A DNA stretch of 64,000 nucleotides. It comes from Sipunculus nudus. Lineage: Eukaryota > Annelida > Sipuncula > Golfingiida > Sipunculidae. A model generated the notes under the pieces. The model was not told where the DNA came from and made no database searches. It saw only the letters and a program-made list of their open reading frames with translations. The stretch spans positions 13,196,839 to 13,260,838 of the forward strand of contig CM049316.1 of assembly GCA_026874595.1 (NCBI GenBank), given 5' to 3'. Positions 1-14,600 of the stretch are shown here, in pieces (position 1 is the stretch's first letter; each line of letters opens with the position of its first letter). A program made the position numbers and the translations under genes.

Positions 1-216
1 AAAAATAAAATCAGTACCTTAAATTTTGCCCAACTTTGGCCATGGCATGTTTTTTCCCTGTAAGCATTGTTGATTTAATTTTCATATCTTGCACAAGTAA
101 GGATTTTAGCTTCTAAATTCTGAATTTATAAAAGGAATTGATCAAAAACGAGCTTTTATGAAAGTTTTTATGAAAGTTTTTATGAGGCTGGGTCAGGCAG
201 AAATTACCAGAGAGCC

Positions 217-372
217 TCTCTTTCTCTCTCTCCTTCTCTCTCTCTCTGGCAGTCTAGCTCTCTCTTTCTCTTTCTCTCTCTCTCTCTCTCCTCTGCTTTT
301 TCTCTTTCTCTCTCCATCTTTCTTTCTCTCTTTCTCTCTCTCTCTCTCTCGCTCTCTCTCTCACCCTAATTG
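217..372. repeat. (TC)n polypyrimidine microsatellite
   Basis: About 155 bases almost purely C and T, mostly CTCTCTCT with TTTCTC interruptions. Confidence 0.9.
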
Positions 373-1689
373 CCTCCCTCCTCCCTCCATCCCATTTTGT
401 TGACAGGTACTATAAACTAGATACATTAGCTATAAACGTTAATGCAATTTAGAAATGTAATCAACTGAAATATTCACAATCACATGTATGTTATACTGTA
501 AATTTATAGTAACATTCGTAAACTTGGATTAAAATTATGTAATGAAAAAAAGGAATAAATGCAAATATTGTTAATTTTTTTCTTGGCTCAGTAGAATGGG
601 GGGTAAAAAATGATTTGCTTTGTTTCTCCATCTTTCTGCCTGTTTTAAATATTTAATGTTCATGAATTAACTTTTTTTTTATAAGCACTGTTGAATTAAA
701 TTTCATATCCTGTATGTATATGCAAGGGTGTTGTAATTCTCACCATCCCCTTCTTCATCCCACTGAGGCTTTGCTCCTTGGCACTGTGAACAATAGTTCT
801 ATGGCTATAGCATAAAATTTAATAATTAAAGAAAATATCTACAGAGAGACAGAGGCGTTGTAACTCTGATCATAACACAACACCCCCCCCCCCCTCATCA
901 AGTCATTGCACCTGTGGAGTGGGGACGTTATGGCAACTGTATACATAACATAAAATTGATAAATAAAGGTTTACCAAATAAATTGGATCTCATCAGACAA
1001 ATGTGTAAACTGTTGAACTGTCAACAGCTTATCAAAAAGGTAACCAATGGAAAGGCATGGTCAGATCTCAAATATTATTTGCAACATTTTCTTCAATCAT
1101 ATAAACCAACCATGGCCCAGATTACCTCTTCCTCTCAAACTTTATCTACATTTCATCATATTTTTAAGATTTTAACCTTCCAGGTGGTTCAGTACTGTTG
1201 ACCATTTGTCCATAGGTATCTGTGTACATGCCAGAAATTATTTCAATATTGTGTAATATGTAGATGTGAGGGGCATCAAAATAATGTATCTTGTCAAGAC
1301 CGATCTTGTCAAGATATCATATCATACAGTCACAAATTCATAAATCCCCTCATCAGTATAGTTAATCATAACCTTGTATCTGTCAAATTGTTATCTTGCA
1401 GTTTTCCATACACTATAGATCCTTCAACAAATAGACTTATCATCATTATACCACTGACTAGTATACTGTCATTGCATTCATATTTGCTCAAATGAATTGC
1501 TTTTTTGACCCCTCCCAAATTAAATAAGAAATAAACCACAATATTTTACTCCACATTAATCCATCAGTCAGGTTATTTCATGTATCATTTACTCACATAT
1601 TACATTATATTCCTTTATAAAAGGCCAACATGACCATGATATTCATAAGCTTTATCTACTCAATATAGTATCACAATGGTGATACATTT

Positions 1690-1925
1690 ATAGTCCAATC
1701 ATGATCAGCTGAGCGCCGTGACCCATGGGTCCCTTGTTTTTGGGTGCCATGTATCTGTGCACATAGCTAAAGAGTGGTTTGAAGTATCTGCCTAAAATTT
1801 TGTTTGTCCATACATCTTGGATGGCTTTCTCATAAACAAGACTGATGGCACCATCTACAATCATTTTTATGTTGTGTACAAATGAGAGAGAAACGCCCTT
1901 CCTACATTTGTAATTTTCCATTTCG
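1690..1925 (-). repeat. dispersed repeat related to the 42-kb family
   Basis: Read on the minus strand it resembles 42440-42550: the GATGGTGCCATC / GGTGGCGCCACC box, then a GTTTATGAGAAAGCC-like stretch, CCAAGATGTATGGACA and a CCACTC motif. It abuts the terminal motif AGCTGAGCGCCGTGACCCAT at 1706-1725, close to the end of the Helentron-like element at 26.2 kb. Confidence 0.6.
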
Positions 1926-2014
1926 GGATTATTATTAAGAAACCTAAGGGGCTACACAAAATAGTTATTTCAGAAGTAATGTTTGTTTAGTACTTGCATT
2001 GTACATATACAAGT

Positions 2015-2160
2015 TACACATGTACTTTAAAAGTAATGGTGAAGCATGTTATCATGGAAGCATTATACCTGATGTATATCCCATTGCACAGGTTGGCATT
2101 AGGCCTGTAAGCCTTGTTCCTTTACTATTGCCCAATTATGTCTATTATGTTACCAGACTT
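2015..2160 (+). repeat. dispersed repeat, copy 1 (see 27290-27440)
   Basis: Shares a block with 27290-27440: ATGTTATCA, then CCTGATG, ATATCCCATTGCA, AGGCCTGTA and CTTGTT in the same order and spacing. Confidence 0.6.
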
Positions 2161-2575
2161 TGTTATCCAGATTACATTTATAGATTTATTCTCTTGTAAA
2201 TCATATCCATTTTCATATTCTCATGTAACAAATATCTGTTTTACTGATCATTTTGTGCCCAGGCTTGTTCTGCCGAAGTGCTTTCTGTTTTATTCGCTCA
2301 AAAACCTTTATAAGATCTCCTACCAGCCACTTGGTTCGGTCATTTGTAATTTTGTGTTAAGTAGAAACGTGTCTGTATTATTACATGCTATGTAGTGATG
2401 TTACTATATAAAATCAAATGACACATGGTGAACATGATGGGGCTAGTACTGAAAGTTGTTTAAACTTTGCTCATAAGACCTATTAGTTTAATATACTCAC
2501 AGGCATGTGATTCCTTGCACAAAATTAAAATTGTTAGCAGTTGCATTACTTCATCTTAGTTAACTATCTTTGTAG

Positions 2576-2688
2576 ATCTACAGTTTGCCAGATTTTAAGC
2601 TTCATTTTCTGGTGAAGAACTTCCCAGTTGGTCAGAAGGTTTTGGTGGACAGTGTTCAAGTTCAGGAAAGCAGCAGCAGCAAAATGGG
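2576..2688 (+). CDS. CPSF1: CPSF1 visible exon 1
   Basis: Acceptor TTTGTAG, donor GGGTAAGTA. Encodes [20 protein letters not shown] and a serine-rich end. It ends in phase 2; the codon is completed by the next exon. The donor is the first unit of a 45-bp tandem array. Confidence 0.95.
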
Positions 2689-5600
2689 GTAAGTATATAA
2701 TAAATGTTATTGTTAAACATCTTTAATGATGGGGTCAGTATTTAATAAATGTTATTGTTACACAGCTTAAATGGTGGGGTCAGTATTTAATAAATGTACT
2801 TGTTACACAGCTTAAATGATGGCGTCAGTATTTAATAAATGTTATCGTAACACTTTTTTAATGATGGGGTCAGTATTAAATAAATGTTATCAGTACACAC
2901 CTTTAATGATTGGGTCAGTATTTAATAAATTTTATCGGTACACATCTTTAATGATAGGCTTGACTGCTATTTTGTATCATATGAAATTAAGTTACATATT
3001 AAAGTACCATTTGCCTGCTGTGTATGGTGTATGTTATCAGATTTTATGCCAGTATTGTGTTTATATGTACTCATATGTATTGCTTTATATATGATGAGTG
3101 TTCATACTGGACTTGTATGATTTCAGAAATTTAGTTCACTTTTCAGTTTTATTTATATGTATATACACACACACACACACACACACACTATTGTTTGATG
3201 GGATATTCTGCTACTGTTGTATTACTTTTATACTAACATTGTTCAGAGTGATAGTACCTCATTATTGGTAAAGGTACTTGAGAGAAAGTCCAAGATGTTC
3301 ATAGAGTATCTAGGTAAAGGCTCAGGTACTTTGGAAAGTAGAGGTACAGATAATAATACATTTATATGTAAGTCAACATTTCCAGTGTGATATATATACC
3401 TGGAGTACATTAATCCGGGTACAGATATTTCATGTACAGGTACTGCTACCAGGCAACTAATGATTTCCAGGTACAGGTACCGGTACAGTGAAATCTGTTT
3501 TAAAGACCACCTGTCTTATAAAACCACCTGTCTATTAAGACCACCCTCGGGTTAACTGAAAGCATTCACATTGGTTATAAATAACCTGTCTAATAATACC
3601 ACCTGTGAATTAAGACCACTTTTGAACAGTCCCATGGGTGGTCTCATAACACAGGTTTCACTGAACTTTGAATTGGATACCTAGGTACAAGTACAGGTAC
3701 CTGGCCCCAGCCCTGACATTGATGTTAATGTAAAACATATCTCAGCTTGTTTGGTATTCTCCTTTCAGGTTTGGGGACAAGTCAGAGGGTCTGCCAGTAA
3801 TCAAGGAGTTGTTGATGGTCGGACTTGGCAGCAGACAGACCCGTCCATTCCTTATGGTAAGATGCTTTTCTTGGAAACTTAGCCAACATTATGAAATATA
3901 CTAAAACTAAATACAACTAGAAATCTGCATTCTTTGGAATGCAAGCCTCCACCTTGTGGGGCCAAAGTGGGGGTCCCTACCGTGGGATGTTCCTAAAACA
4001 ATGTTTTTATTCACTATGTATCCCATACTTTCAGGTACATTCATGCATAAATGACTGTACATTTCTTCATGGGTCCATTCCCTAAATGCCCTGAAAATTT
4101 CACAAGATTCCTTTTATGATTGCTTGAGTAATAATGTGAACAAACACACGAATAGGGATGAACACAAACCCTCCTTGCAGAGGCAACTAAATACAATGAA
4201 AATGCTACAGTGACATCACATGTTGTAAGGTATACAGAATATAATCACTTCTCCCTTACCCCATGGCTCAACCATCCACTTTAAAACTTTGGCGAAAAGT
4301 GTGGACAGACAAAGTAAAAACGATAAAATCATAGAAATTTATCCTCATAAACATGAAGCGAACCATCATATGTGGTGGTTGGTCCCTTTATTATATGTGA
4401 CGTCAGTGATGAGATGGTGTCTGGTTACGTTACAGGCGAGAGCAAATGATAACCTGTTGATGTACGAAGCATTCCCATACCACACGGGAGGGGCAAACGA
4501 CAAACACCTGAAGCTGAGGTTCAAGAAGATCCCGCACGGACTGATTGTGAAGAGCAAGAAGCAGCGAGGGAAAAAGAAAATGGAGGAAAGTGACCAGAGT
4601 CCGCTCAATGACACCATCAAATGGCTAAGACCATTCACAGACATATCAGGATACGCCGGAGTGAGTAGACCCAATCAGATCCAGGGTTCCCAAGGCCTAA
4701 AAATGTCATGAATTTTGAAATTTTTAATTTCACTATGATTTTTCCGGAATTTTAAAAAATCATGAAAAAGTCAAGAGAATTTAAATTCCAGACTGTCTAA
4801 ATATTTCTCTCATCCATCTCTTACTATCAATAAATTAATTATGATTTAATGAATATATTAAAATATCCAAAATCATGGAGTGATGGTTGGGAATTTTTCT
4901 TTTAAATCGTGAAAAAGTTGTGAAAATGGAGGAATCATGAGATAATAGAAACAGGATTGGCATGATTTTAACAATAACAGTTTTTACCAGTTTTGGAACA
5001 TTTACCACATTCTCCTTTGGTTTGAACTGGGAACCTGGAGTTCATTTCTTAAAATCCTGAGCAGTGTCCCACCATGTGTGTCGATGTTTCAGATGGTTTA
5101 TATGGTCCATGTCTGGTTATTTTGCTGTTGTTTGTGTCACTTTGATTTGATGTTTAATGCTGACTTTTGTGAGCCCATACCGAAATCTGTCCCCTGTCTC
5201 CCTCTTCTTGGTGTACATGGGAATGTAACTTAAATGCTGGTTTTTTATTGTAGGTATTTTTATGTGGGCCGTACCCTCATTGGATATTCATGACCTACCG
5301 TGGTGTGCTGAGGATGCACCCCATGGGGATTGACGGAGCCGTCACGTGCTTTGCTTCCTTCAACAATGTCAACTGTCCTAAGGGCTTCCTGTATTTCAAC
5401 AGACAGGTGAGATGTAGCAGTAATTGAGTCCTTTTTGATGAATTATAATACAAACTTGGACATAAAATTCAGTTTTCCACAGTGTAGGCCATGTTGGAAA
5501 TACAGTAATACCACCTCAAAACAAAGACCACTTTTTCACGCCCCCTATTTGTGCACTTTCTAACAAACCTCACTTAGACAGCAACCTTGAAAATCCCATT

Positions 5601-8600
5601 GATGGTCGTAATTTTGAGGTTTCACTGCATTTTCAGGCTTCTAGGGCAGTGATTTCTCATTAAAAAAAATGTTTCATATTTCCCAACCAAAATCAAGAAA
5701 TTTGGAGACATCTTCAGGGCACTATGAAAACTAAAACATGGTCTCTATGACATGTGGAGACATCCTAGGTGAAAATCTTATATTTATAAAAGAAATTCAC
5801 TCAACATTTGTCCTCAGTGTTCTCTGAAACCGCATTGGGTATGAAACTGTGCCACACCTCATTCTAAAGGTTATTGTCCCCGCAGTGACATGGGCGATAG
5901 GAGAATATATAATTTTAAATGTACATATAATTTTGAGTGATTTTTCCGTTTTTACTGACTTGTGCGGAGGTTAGACCGAGCACAGATGAACAGCCTTCAG
6001 ATATGACCTGAATGCAAGCATAGTGGTCACTCAACCTCAAACACTAAGGACTATTGTTCATATGAATAACACTTGCTTTCAGTGAAAGGATTCGCGCATC
6101 TCTGGCCTCACATTTGACCCAGGCTCACTCGCTTTATGAAATGCAGGGTTCAACCCAAGAGGATAAATGACAAAACCTAATTCAAGGTTCCAATTTTAGG
6201 AACAGGGGTGGGCTTGAGTTGGGTGGTGGCAGGGTTTCAGGGCTCAGAATTGGTCTTATATGATGATAAAAAAGGTTGCGGCGGCTCAAAATGGGATACA
6301 AACCCTCTGCATGGAGTCTCATTGGGTCCATTTCTGCTACTTTCGAGGTATGCATATTTCTGTTTCTTTCTTTAGGAACAGTTTCCTTGCAACATACATT
6401 TAATTAATCTTTCATGTGTTCCTCACATCAACCTATTCTTTATACGTCCAACAATGAATCCAGTAAAATATCATCCAAAACCTGAATGCCCCCATGTCTC
6501 ATGCCGGTTCGCAATGTAAACATCCTCACTGACTAGGTCTTCAAGGTAAACAGACTGGGGTATGAATTTCTTGCCACGAGCACAGCACCACAAAATAATG
6601 TAAACAATATTTGTACATATCTTATTGAGACAGTATCCCACTGAAAACCTATATTTTCTTTTAACTTTTAGAATAAAAATGAGCCAACATTCCACATCTT
6701 GTTTAATATATCTCCCCAACCCCGGTAAAAAGCTTGGTATACCAGGTTTTCAGCTAGTAAAAACTAAAACATTGATAAGGCAAGCATGAATGACAACAAG
6801 AAGCAGAAGTGGGGGACATAAATTCCACAAATTTGCTTATTACCTGATTACCTTGTTACATTATAAATCTAATTATCCTATGTTTTGGTGAAGGTAATGT
6901 GGTAATTTGATATGTTTTTTTGCAGGGAGAGCTCAGAATCTCAGTGCTTCCCACACACCTGACCTACGACGCCCCCTGGCCGGTGAGGAAGGTACCACTG
7001 AGGTGCACCCCACACTTTGTCATGTATCACCCTGAGAGCAAGGTAATAAAACACCAGAGGTGTAGCTTTGTTTTGTTTTCTTTTGTAATCATATAGATGG
7101 GATGCCATTTACCAGTGGCACATTTAGCTTGCTGATTATCTTCCATCTTTTGATTAACAAGGGGGATACCAAAGTTTTACCCCAACCCATATTTTGCTAA
7201 TTAAGATGATGTAGTTTACAATAAAACTTACACTAAAATGATTATAATTTTTCAGATTTCAGAGTGAATTAACATCAAAACTGTCTCACTTATTTTATAC
7301 AGTCACTAATTATGAAAGTAACACGCTGATTACTATAAACCTAGAGAAATGTTTAGACTCATTCTTCGACTTATATACAACATCTATCAGTATTATTGTT
7401 AATTGCTCACATTTATACAGATTTAAATCAGAGCTTAATTTTATAAGAAGATTAATTCTCTTGTTTGCAAATTGTGTGTGTGTTGTTGGGGGGGGGGATA
7501 ATAAATGGTATATCCCCCTTTGTTTGTAAAAGGAGGTGTGTGGGGTTGGGGACCAAAAAGCAGTAATATTTCAAGGCTAGCAATACTTAATTAAATATTA
7601 CTTTATGATTAGTAACATCCAGAAACTGAGGTGAAAATATTAGTTTCATATCTGGATACAGCAGTTATTGCACTTTCCTTGGGCAATTTGTAATATTTCT
7701 TAATTAATCTATTTTATAAGCATTATGACTTCACAATAAATATTATACAAATGTTATATTTTGTACCATATGGATTCTTCAGGAAATCTTTATAAGTATT
7801 ACCCATGCATTTAAGTTTCAAAGAAGATGGAATAATCTCAGGTATTTGCAACATTTTCATAGGGTTTTCAACATTTTCAAGGTAGAACGTTGTTCAGGCC
7901 TAGCATTCGTCTTTCAGACATACTCTGTGGTTACGAGCATACCGGACCTCTGCAGCAGAATCTGCCGCGTGGTCGGCGAGGGAGAAAAAGTGTTTGAGGA
8001 CCAGACTAGAGGTAAGGTCAACTGACTTTGTATTCATAACTCACATTGCAACATGTACAACTCATTCACCTATATCTCCTAATGGCCAACTAAAGTTTTG
8101 GAAATATAGTTTAATTTTGTGTGCTTAATATTCTGTTAGTTGTTTGCGCATCTATGTAAGTCTGTGAAGAGCGTTTCTCTACTGGACTTGAGATGGACTC
8201 AGTCTGATTTAAGGAGTCTTTACCTCCGAGTAAAAGTGGACTTGAGTCCAGACTCGCGTCCAAGTCCGACTTAAGTCCTGCATTACTGATATCATATAAG
8301 AAGCAAATATTTAATTCACCAAGAACATTTTTTCCTCTGAAAGCGTGGCTTTATATGAAACATCAGACTCAAACAGAAGTTCATTTTCTGAACTTTTATT
8401 TTAGTTTTGAATTAGAGGGGATTATGTTTTACTTCTTGAGATAAATGGTAGCTTCTAAAATTGGCCACATATGTCACTACCTGTCAATCATTTGCTCTAT
8501 CAACACAGTTCCAACTTTAAATGGCATCCCAAATGGAAAAACAAGGCCAGCAATGCCAAGTTGTAAGTTGACAACAGAACTCTCTCAAGTTTTAAGTTTG

Positions 8601-11600
8601 TCAGCAGTGACTTGAAATGGATGCACACTGAAAGTGTGAAGGGACCAGGCTGATTTTAAAATCTTGTGCGGACCATTCTTTTTGTTTGGTTATTTTGTAT
8701 CAATTATTTACAGATGACAGGTTCATTTACCCCACCATCAACAGATACACTGTCCAGCTGTTCTCACCAATTAGCTGGGAAGCCATCCCATCAACAAAGT
8801 AAGTTTAAATGTTTTATTTAGTTTAAATCTTTTTAAAATGTTTAAATGTTAAAAACCCATCTTGATAGCAAACACTTTGTAGGTATTGAGTTCTCATAAA
8901 TTTGAACCTATTTACCTTTGATTTTTCTTCAGTAGTACTGTTCAGTTGTATATGATCACTTACATAAAAATAAGGTTTTATTTTCATAATCATTTCCTGC
9001 ACCCACAGGTTTTGTGCACACTACATGCCACTCTTATATATTCAGTTTAATAGTAAATTATAGGAAAAATCTCATTCACTAAATAAATTGAATGCTTTAT
9101 GGTTAATATGTATAAATCATTTTTGAGATGTATATGAAGATGAGCCATGTCAAGGGTGATAGGGTCGGGGGTGCAGTGGGTGATTTTTCACTTCCTCAGT
9201 TCAATATTAGCATGTGCTGTGAACAGGACAGTCATGTCTTTCAATGGTCAAATATTCAATACACATGAATGTACTGAACATTAATGAATGGAAATATGTC
9301 ATATGGCACAGTTCTTTGTAGAATGTTATAATCATAGATAACTGCAGGGGCAGTCCATGGACTCCACATTGCGTCAGTCACTAAAAAAGCAATTAAGAGT
9401 CCATTCTTATGGGCTAGCTATGCCCCTGCTTTAAGTTAAAATATACATTTAACTTTTTCTATCAAGACATAAAAGCAGTACATATTTGTAGCGTTTTTTT
9501 TTTCAGGATGAAGTATAATTCTTTAAGAGTGTTAATATTCACACGGTTTATATGAGATAATTTTTGTGTAACCAGGATAGAGCTGTCAGAGTTTGAGCAT
9601 GTCACCTCGGCTAAATGTGTTTACCTGAAGTCAGAGGGCACAGTTAGTGGAAAACAGGGCTTCATTGTCATGGCAACCAACATCAGTGTGAACGAGGAGG
9701 TGACATCCAGGGGAAGGGTAAGTGTGATTAGTTCTGTGACCATTATCTATGAACAGTTATGTGGACCTATTTATCATTCTGTATATGATAGTAAAACCAG
9801 TGACAGTGCCAGCATACCATGATGTAGGAAAAATAAGGGCGAGGGAGAAAGACTGCCTCAGCCATCCCAAAAAATGGCAATATAATTAGACCATACACAC
9901 AGAATAAGTGTAGTTTAGTGGGTTTCTCCTAAGGCTTTCTTTACAGTCATTTTCCCATATTGTAAACATTATAATTACTCTGTATCATAGAGGAGGTGTA
10001 TACCAGCTGTGATTCAGTAGGCACTTAAAATTTGGCTGGTAAACCTAACACAAGTTGTGATCAGGGTTATAGCTACACCAGTCGGTGCCAGTCAGGGGTA
10101 GCTGGGACTGGCTTCTGTTGGCCAGCACAAAGCTAACATTTGCAACCGACCGGTACAAATTTTTAAAGATCATCAAAAACCAAGCTACCAGCAATGAAAT
10201 GTTGGTTATTTATAACCCAAAACTACATTGAATTTGTACCTCATAAGTAGGTTTACAAAAATGAATCAATCCAGAGCTAAAATAACCATTAAAAATAAAA
10301 TTATAACACATAGAACAACGCAAAGATCAAGCTTACATATTCTGAAACCTGATAACCCCCTGCGAGACCACCTCCGCTTGCTTCGCCAGTGTTTGTAAAT
10401 ATAGCCAGCACTCAAATTTGTCTAGCTATAACCCTGGTGATGATACAAGCCATATAGAAGAATGCTTGCAGTGGTCTTCCAACATTTTGCATTCATATTG
10501 TGGTAAACAGCCTATAATCTTAACATTAGGCTAAGAATGATGAATTAACACAGAAGAATACCTGTGAACTCACAACCAAAAATGAAACTTTGCCTCTATG
10601 GCAATGAGTCATTTCCCGTATCACGTAAAAATTGGCTGCATCCAGAATCCTGTGCACGCCATGCATGTATTCATGTGGTCAGAATTTCAACAAACATGCA
10701 GAGGGATTTACCAATATGCTGAGATAAAACAGAATTTTGTGATGTCTTGTTAAAAAGTATACTGAAGAAAGCTAACAAATGGTCTGGTCTATGACAAGTG
10801 ACTATGTACTTGTAGGCCATAAGGCATAGTCAGAAATGATGAAAAAATTTGCATCAACATAGAGCCTTAAAGTGCTTTCCTTTCTAAAGGATGTAATGGC
10901 ACTCTGACAGCCAGTACACTGATCGTAATCTCTAATGTCAGAGGGCCGAAATGGTGTTAGGTGTATACCTACAGAAAAATATTTACCAATATGCTGCGAT
11001 AAAGCAGCATTTTGTGATGTCTTGTTAGAAAATATACTAAAAAAAGCTAACAAATGGTCTGGTTTATGACAAGTGACTATGTACTTGTAGGCCATAATGC
11101 ATAGTCAGAAATGATGAAAATATTTGCATCAACACAGAGCCTTAAAGTGCTTTCCTCACTGTAGGATATAATGGCACTCTGACAGCCAGTACACTGATCG
11201 TAGACCCCTTTATATCAGAGGGCAGAAATGGTGTTAGGTGTATACCTACAAAAAAATAAATGTTGTAAGTGGAATAATTTGAGTGTATAGTTCAATGTGT
11301 GCTAAAGTCTTAGTTTCTGCAATAATCATTGGTCATGGTGTTTTTAATGATGTTGTGGATGTCACAGTGTAAGAAATGGCTTGAGACCATTGCAAACCAA
11401 AATTTGAAGTTGTGTTTCCTAGAAAACTCAATATTTAACATAACAAGATATCGCTCAAGTCAAAACTCTCATGTGTGGTAGAAAATTACAGCCTGCCTGA
11501 AAAACTGCAAATAACCAACTAGCACCCAAGTGTCTGGCCTGTCAAGCCTATTTAAACAGCTCAGCAGTGTATGCACTGAGCATAACGTGTTACTGATTGT

Positions 11601-14600
11601 CATGATATTCATTATAGACTTTTCTTCAAAGACTATAGCAGAGTTGAAATGAAACCTGTTGTAAACAGGAATGTGAAAAAGCCTAGGTATGAAAAATAGC
11701 ATAAGTAAATTAAGAACATAATCTTGATTCCGCTGGCCAGCAAAATAATTCAGTCGAAAGCTACACAAGGTCTTTCATTTATGGATGAATGTCAAGTTTT
11801 GAAAGTTTCATGCTGTGAAATTGTAAAATTGATAAATATTTTTATGGTGAATGCTTTTAAAATGTTACAGATCTACATACTGGATGTGATTGAGGTGGTT
11901 CCTGAGCCAGGTCAACCACTCACCAAGAATAAACTCAAGGTGACCCCATGTTGTCATAGTAACAATTTAAAACAATAACACATATAAGCTACCAGTATCA
12001 GTCAAAACTCACACATTCATTTTCAGCTCCGTGTTATTTATGCAGTCACAACTTTTCTCCAACTAATAAGAAAAGAACTGTATTCTCATGCACAAAATGG
12101 ATGTGTCAGACATATCCTGTTTCCAACATTTTCATCTTATCTTAAACATCTGTTATGTTTTTCACAGTCAGTAAAACTGTTCTATTGTTTGCCTAACAGA
12201 GTGTTGTTATTGTCTCTTCTGATTAAACCTGTTTTAATTTAAGACGGTACCTGCTAAAAAAGTGGATAAGAGCCTGCAGAAAAATGCAAATAAATGGGCA
12301 CTTCTCAGCTTTTATTTCATTAAGGTAGAACCAACATTGTCTTAATAAGATCCACTTTATAACACAATAAAAATCAGGAGCATTTATTGTGTTATGTCTG
12401 TTTTAACTATTTGTAGATTGATAAAGCTGAAACCTGTCTATTTATTTCAGGTTGTATATGACAAGGAGCAGAAGGGACCAGTCACTGCCCTAGATGCGGT
12501 CAATGGCTTCCTGGTCTCAGCTATTGGACAAAAGGTAAATCAGTGTGTCTAGTAATTTTTGTTAATATATCTGTATAGTATGTTTCTGCACTGTTTTTAT
12601 GAATTAAGAATTACATGTGTATTGATCACTGGAAAATTTAGATGCTTGTCCTGGAAATATCGGAAACATGGAATATCTGATTCCTAGACTCCTAGAGCCC
12701 AAAAGCACACACCTGAAATACCCACTTACACATACCTTTTAATTTCCCTATCGACATGTTGAGTTTTCTGCTTTCTCATTTTTTCAGATTCACATTTTAA
12801 AATGTTTTGCCCTGCCCTTTCAGATTTACATTTACATTGTACTCTCTTTTAATATTTATATTATGAGACTCTTTGTACTCTCCTTTCATATTTACATTTT
12901 GAGACATTTTGTACTCTCATATTTACATTATGAGACTTTTTTGTACTCTACTTTCAGATTAACATTTTGAGGAGACATTTTGTACTCCTCTTTAATATTT
13001 ACATTTTGAGACATTGTACTCTCCTTTAATATTTAAATTATGAGACTCTTTGTACTCTCCTTTCAAATTTACATTTTGAGGAGACATTTTGTACTATTCT
13101 TTCATATTTACATTTTGAGACATTGTACTCTCCTTTAATATTTATATTATGAGACTCTTTGTACTCTCCTTTCAAATTTACATTTTTAGACATTTTGCAC
13201 TCTCCCTTCATATTTTCATTTTTAGACATTTTGCACTCTCCTTTCAGATCAGCATTTCAAGATGTTCTGTCCTCTCCTTTCAGATTTACATTTGGACACT
13301 GAAGGACGATGACCTGAGTGGGGTGGCATTCATCGACACACAGATCTACATCTGTTCTCTGGCGGTCATTAAGAACATGATCCTGGTGGGTGACTTGTTG
13401 AAGAGCGTGTCACTGCTGAGGTACCAGCCAGAAATGAAGGTCCTGTCACTAGTCAGCCGGGTGAGTTACTCCAAGGTTTATCCAGGGTTCACCATGTGGT
13501 CTTGTAATGTGCATGTACCTGAAAGTTTTGTATGCATCTATAAACCCCTTAGATTTCATGTCCTGCAAAAAGTGGTAAATTTCAGCATGTTTGATATATA
13601 TTGCACTAAAAGCTTATTTTGTCCTTGATAAACACCCGCATGTATAGCAGTAAATGCTTAATTATTGGGGATCTGCTTGAAAAATGGTTCCCTATGGTGA
13701 TCACTTTGTCCGTCAGTTTTTAGAAACTTGCAGGTTCAGGACCTGTACAGTCCCAAACCTCTAGTTGATGCTATACTAATGGACTCGTGAAACACCTTTA
13801 CAAACCCCATTCCTTGATTTGTATAGAAGTGTCACATGGTATTTTTGCCTACTTTGGTAAACACTTGGGTGCCAACTCTGATGTCCCTGCCCATTGTCAC
13901 ATTAATTTAAAAAAAAAAAACACATTTTTGCTGGTCTGTGACATAATAACTACATGTTGAGTATATTTTTTTTCTCTCTCTCTTTTCAGGATGTTAAGCC
14001 TCTGGAAGTCTATGCTACAGAGTTTATGGTAGACAATGCTCAGCTCAACTTCCTAGGTCAGTATCTGTTTACATTTGTATAAGTGTATGAACAAATCGGA
14101 CTCCGGACACATTGTTTCAGTTTGCACAGGGGCATGTATGGTTTGTTAGTTTCCCACCAGATGGCATCCCAGTGAACTGTGGTTCTCTTTATGATACCAT
14201 TTCTTAAAATGTGCAAGTACCTTTAACTGTAATACTCAGACATAAAATAACTGTGTTGTAGGTTTGTTTGTAAGATGGTGATAATAAATTAAATCAGAGT
14301 GTTTGAAATGAATAAAAAATACTAAAAATGAAAGTAAGAAATAATAAGTAAACATACATATTACCCCACCTTGCAAATATTATGTTCATTTGAAATTTGC
14401 CTGGTGTTTGTAACTGTAAAAAAACAAGAAGGTGCCCTTTATGTTAAGATATTGCTATCCTGGATTTTATCTTGTACATTAAGTGAGTATTGCAGTAACA
14501 CTGTAGCAGCTTAGATGGAATGTCATTGTAGAGTGACTCCATACATCAGCCATTTCTAGATATTCCGTTTAGAAATCTATGAGGAAAGCTTCAGTAAAAT

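Larger units (their letters stand above)
1..2575. other. CPSF1 intron, left part (no exon seen)
   Basis: AT-rich DNA with no ORF resembling the upstream part of CPSF160. It holds a CT-rich microsatellite, a repeat related to the 42-kb family (1690-1920, minus) and a dispersed repeat (2015-2160) also found at 27.3 kb. Confidence 0.6.

Noticed and set aside
914-1201. A 95-residue ORF as an upstream CPSF1 exon
   Set aside because: Its sequence does not resemble CPSF160 and it is not bounded by suitable splice sites.
13038-13628. ORFs across the array before CPSF1 exon 11 as separate small genes
   Set aside because: They are the open frame of the tandem repeat running into exon 11, not independent genes.
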